A DNA stretch of 64,000 nucleotides from Mercenaria mercenaria (taxonomy: Eukaryota > Mollusca > Bivalvia > Venerida > Veneridae), in NCBI RefSeq assembly GCF_021730395.1, contig NC_069371.1, positions 52,648,001 to 52,712,000 of the forward strand, given 5' to 3'. Of the stretch, positions 62,391 through 64,000 are shown one piece after another (the first letter of the stretch is position 1; every line of letters starts with the position of its first letter). The translations under genes were made by a program, and so were the position numbers. The notes beneath the pieces are model-generated. The model was not told where the DNA came from and did not search any database. It saw nothing but the letters and a program-made list of their open reading frames with translations.

Positions 62391-62966
62391 AGACACATCT
62401 GACAGTTTTCTATATGTATATAGACAAAAATTTTCTTACAGACAGAATTTCTTTAAACTTTGTATACTGACTGAGAATCAAGTTTAAAACGGAAATATGT
62501 ATTAAAAATCATAAGTACCGGTGCTTGATCTTGAATTATCTGCCCTTGAAAATCAGAAAATACTAAAAAATCCAATTTTCAAGAGCAGATAATTCAAGAT
62601 TAAGGCAAGGAAACTGTGCAATTTAATTCATATTTCTGTTTAAGTCATCATTTGCATTCAGTATACAAAGTTTAAAGAAATTCGGTCCATGGGAAAGACT
62701 AGGACTTTGAGGTATCATTTTGTCATGTTCAAATATAAAATAAAGCAAACATAGGTACCCAGCCTTGGTCATGAATTGTCTGCCCTTGAAAGTAGGAAAA
62801 TACTGAAAAATCTATTTTCAAGGGCAGATAATTCAAGATCAAGTACCGGTACCTATGATTATTAATACATATTTCCGTTTTAAACTTGATTCTCAGTCAG
62901 TAAAGTTTAAAGAAATACTGTCTGTAGGAAAATTTTTGCCTATATACATATAGAAAAGATGTGTCT
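62391..62966. mobile_element. 576-bp foldback element at a duplicated TTAA
   Basis: Ends agacacatct and its complement. The arms of roughly 290 bp are inverted over almost the whole length and include ttctatatgtatatag, actgagaatcaagtttaaaa and cttgatcttgaattatctgc. TTAA stands on both sides (62387-62390 and 62967-62970). Unit A at about 50593-50602 has the same flanks with a single TTAA and no element. Confidence 0.9.
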
Positions 62967-63007
62967 TTAATTCAAGCAAAATCCTGTTTACACTTAAAGT
63001 ATTGACT

Positions 63008-63172
63008 TGAAATATGCATATTTGAAATTGTTGTACTTATGTTACAAGTATGTTTTGTTTTTTTACCAGAAAATGTAAACACGAGGGCCAGAGAAATATA
63101 TTAGTTTAGTTTAAACACATTATATATAGAGTACATATATTGGTACAATTATGTCATGCTGTGGTGAAAGCC
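63008..63172. repeat. direct repeat flanking alpha-tubulin B, right copy
   Basis: Partner of 58920-59110. Unit A has a related but shorter and diverged version at about 50655-50760. Confidence 0.82.
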
Positions 63173-64000
63173 AAACAGGAAAGGATAAGAATGGAAGACA
63201 AGTCTTATAGAATTCTTCTCCTTTGCGGACAAAATATCATTGTATGAGCATATCGATAATGGGGCTAGGAATATAGTCTTAAAATATGAGAAAATAAATC
63301 GTTATTCATGTAAAACAAAAATAGAAAGGGGACAATGTATGGTAGGAGAAAAGTATTTACATAAATGTAGAAGTAGATTTTTTGAAAGATAGAACATGTC
63401 AAAGGTAGAATAATTATAGAAGAGAGAAAGAGGGAAGAAATGGGAATTCATGTCATATAGACAATAAGGAATTAATATAAAAGTTTTTGTTAGCTTAAAC
63501 AAATCTGCTTCAAACGCATTAATAGTTAGGCAAAGATAAGTCATTTTCTGCTTCAATTGTACTTTTGGACAGATCAAAACATTGTTACATGTTTTACAAG
63601 TTCTCATTCATTTGACATGAGAAATCTATTTCTGAGAAGAAAAAAGAAAGAAAGAAAAGTAAATAAAAATTATCCAGATAAGCAACTACAGCTATTTACT
63701 ACATCCTACTTGTAACGGCAATTTAACATTAAATAGAAGAATATTTAATCAATTGTCTGATCACATCAAAGTAAAGTAGCTTCACTACTGTAAGAATGTC
63801 TTCTTTCTTTGGCATATAAAACGATAAAAATAGACTTTTTAGTTTTGCATCAAGTGATTGAGAAACAACAAACCAAATGTGTTCGGCCTATAAATAGTAT
63901 TTGTCACAGTCATATATCAATTTCTTGTTAAATCCGATTTCCGATAGTATTGTTTTCTCTAAAAATTTTGTTAAAGGTATACAGTAAACACTTTTATTGA
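63173..64000. other. end of unit B and right edge of the window
   Basis: AT-rich. 63470-63920 matches the end of unit A. No gene recognised. Confidence 0.45.

Overview
The window looks like nuclear DNA from a mollusc, most likely a marine bivalve. It is AT-rich, has long introns with GT-AG splice sites, and is crowded with tRNA-derived SINEs, palindromic MITE-like elements, minisatellites and LINE remains. Its host genes are C-type lectin, SRCR, C1q and alpha-tubulin genes, the first three from families that are large in bivalves. The species is inference, not a reading. All host genes I could model lie on the minus strand.

Region 1 (1170-21089) holds one spliced gene assembled here from seven short exons whose splice phases all agree (346 codons including stop). 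It has a signal peptide, two three-finger LU (Ly6/uPAR) domains, a Thr/Ser/Pro-rich linker and a C-terminal C-type lectin domain. Its 11.5-kb first intron holds a nested pile of mobile elements. A 7.8-kb inverted-repeat unit contains a CR1-like LINE. The LINE was hit by a SINE (14-bp target duplication) and by a 2.9-kb TTAA-duplicating element, and the latter was hit by a 340-bp MITE. Intron 2 holds a nearly intact Tc1 transposon whose transposase has Asn in place of the first catalytic Asp.

Region 2 (24478-33763) holds a three-exon gene for a signal-peptide or signal-anchor protein with a long coiled-coil region and two SRCR domains. SRCR1 lacks both partners of one conserved disulfide. Region 3 (33.8-40.9 kb) is mostly non-coding, with SINEs and a decayed Cys/Asp/Gly-repeat exon.

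Region 4 (about 40968-63920) is a tandem segmental duplication of a C1q plus alpha-tubulin unit. Unit A (about 10.6 kb) has an intact 451-codon alpha-tubulin gene and a full C1q domain exon. Unit B (about 11.9 kb) has an alpha-tubulin gene ending in a stop at Trp407 and a damaged C1q exon. Unit B also carries extra insertions: a 2.7-kb element with inverted ends, a palindromic 31-bp array and a 576-bp foldback element at a TTAA. Unit A supplies the empty site for that last insertion.

The lectin, SRCR and C1q genes are all secreted or surface recognition proteins, so 1-45 kb reads as an innate-recognition neighbourhood. The tubulin genes are housekeeping neighbours carried in the same duplication. 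All gene models come from reading splice sites and phases by eye; no transcript or database support was available.
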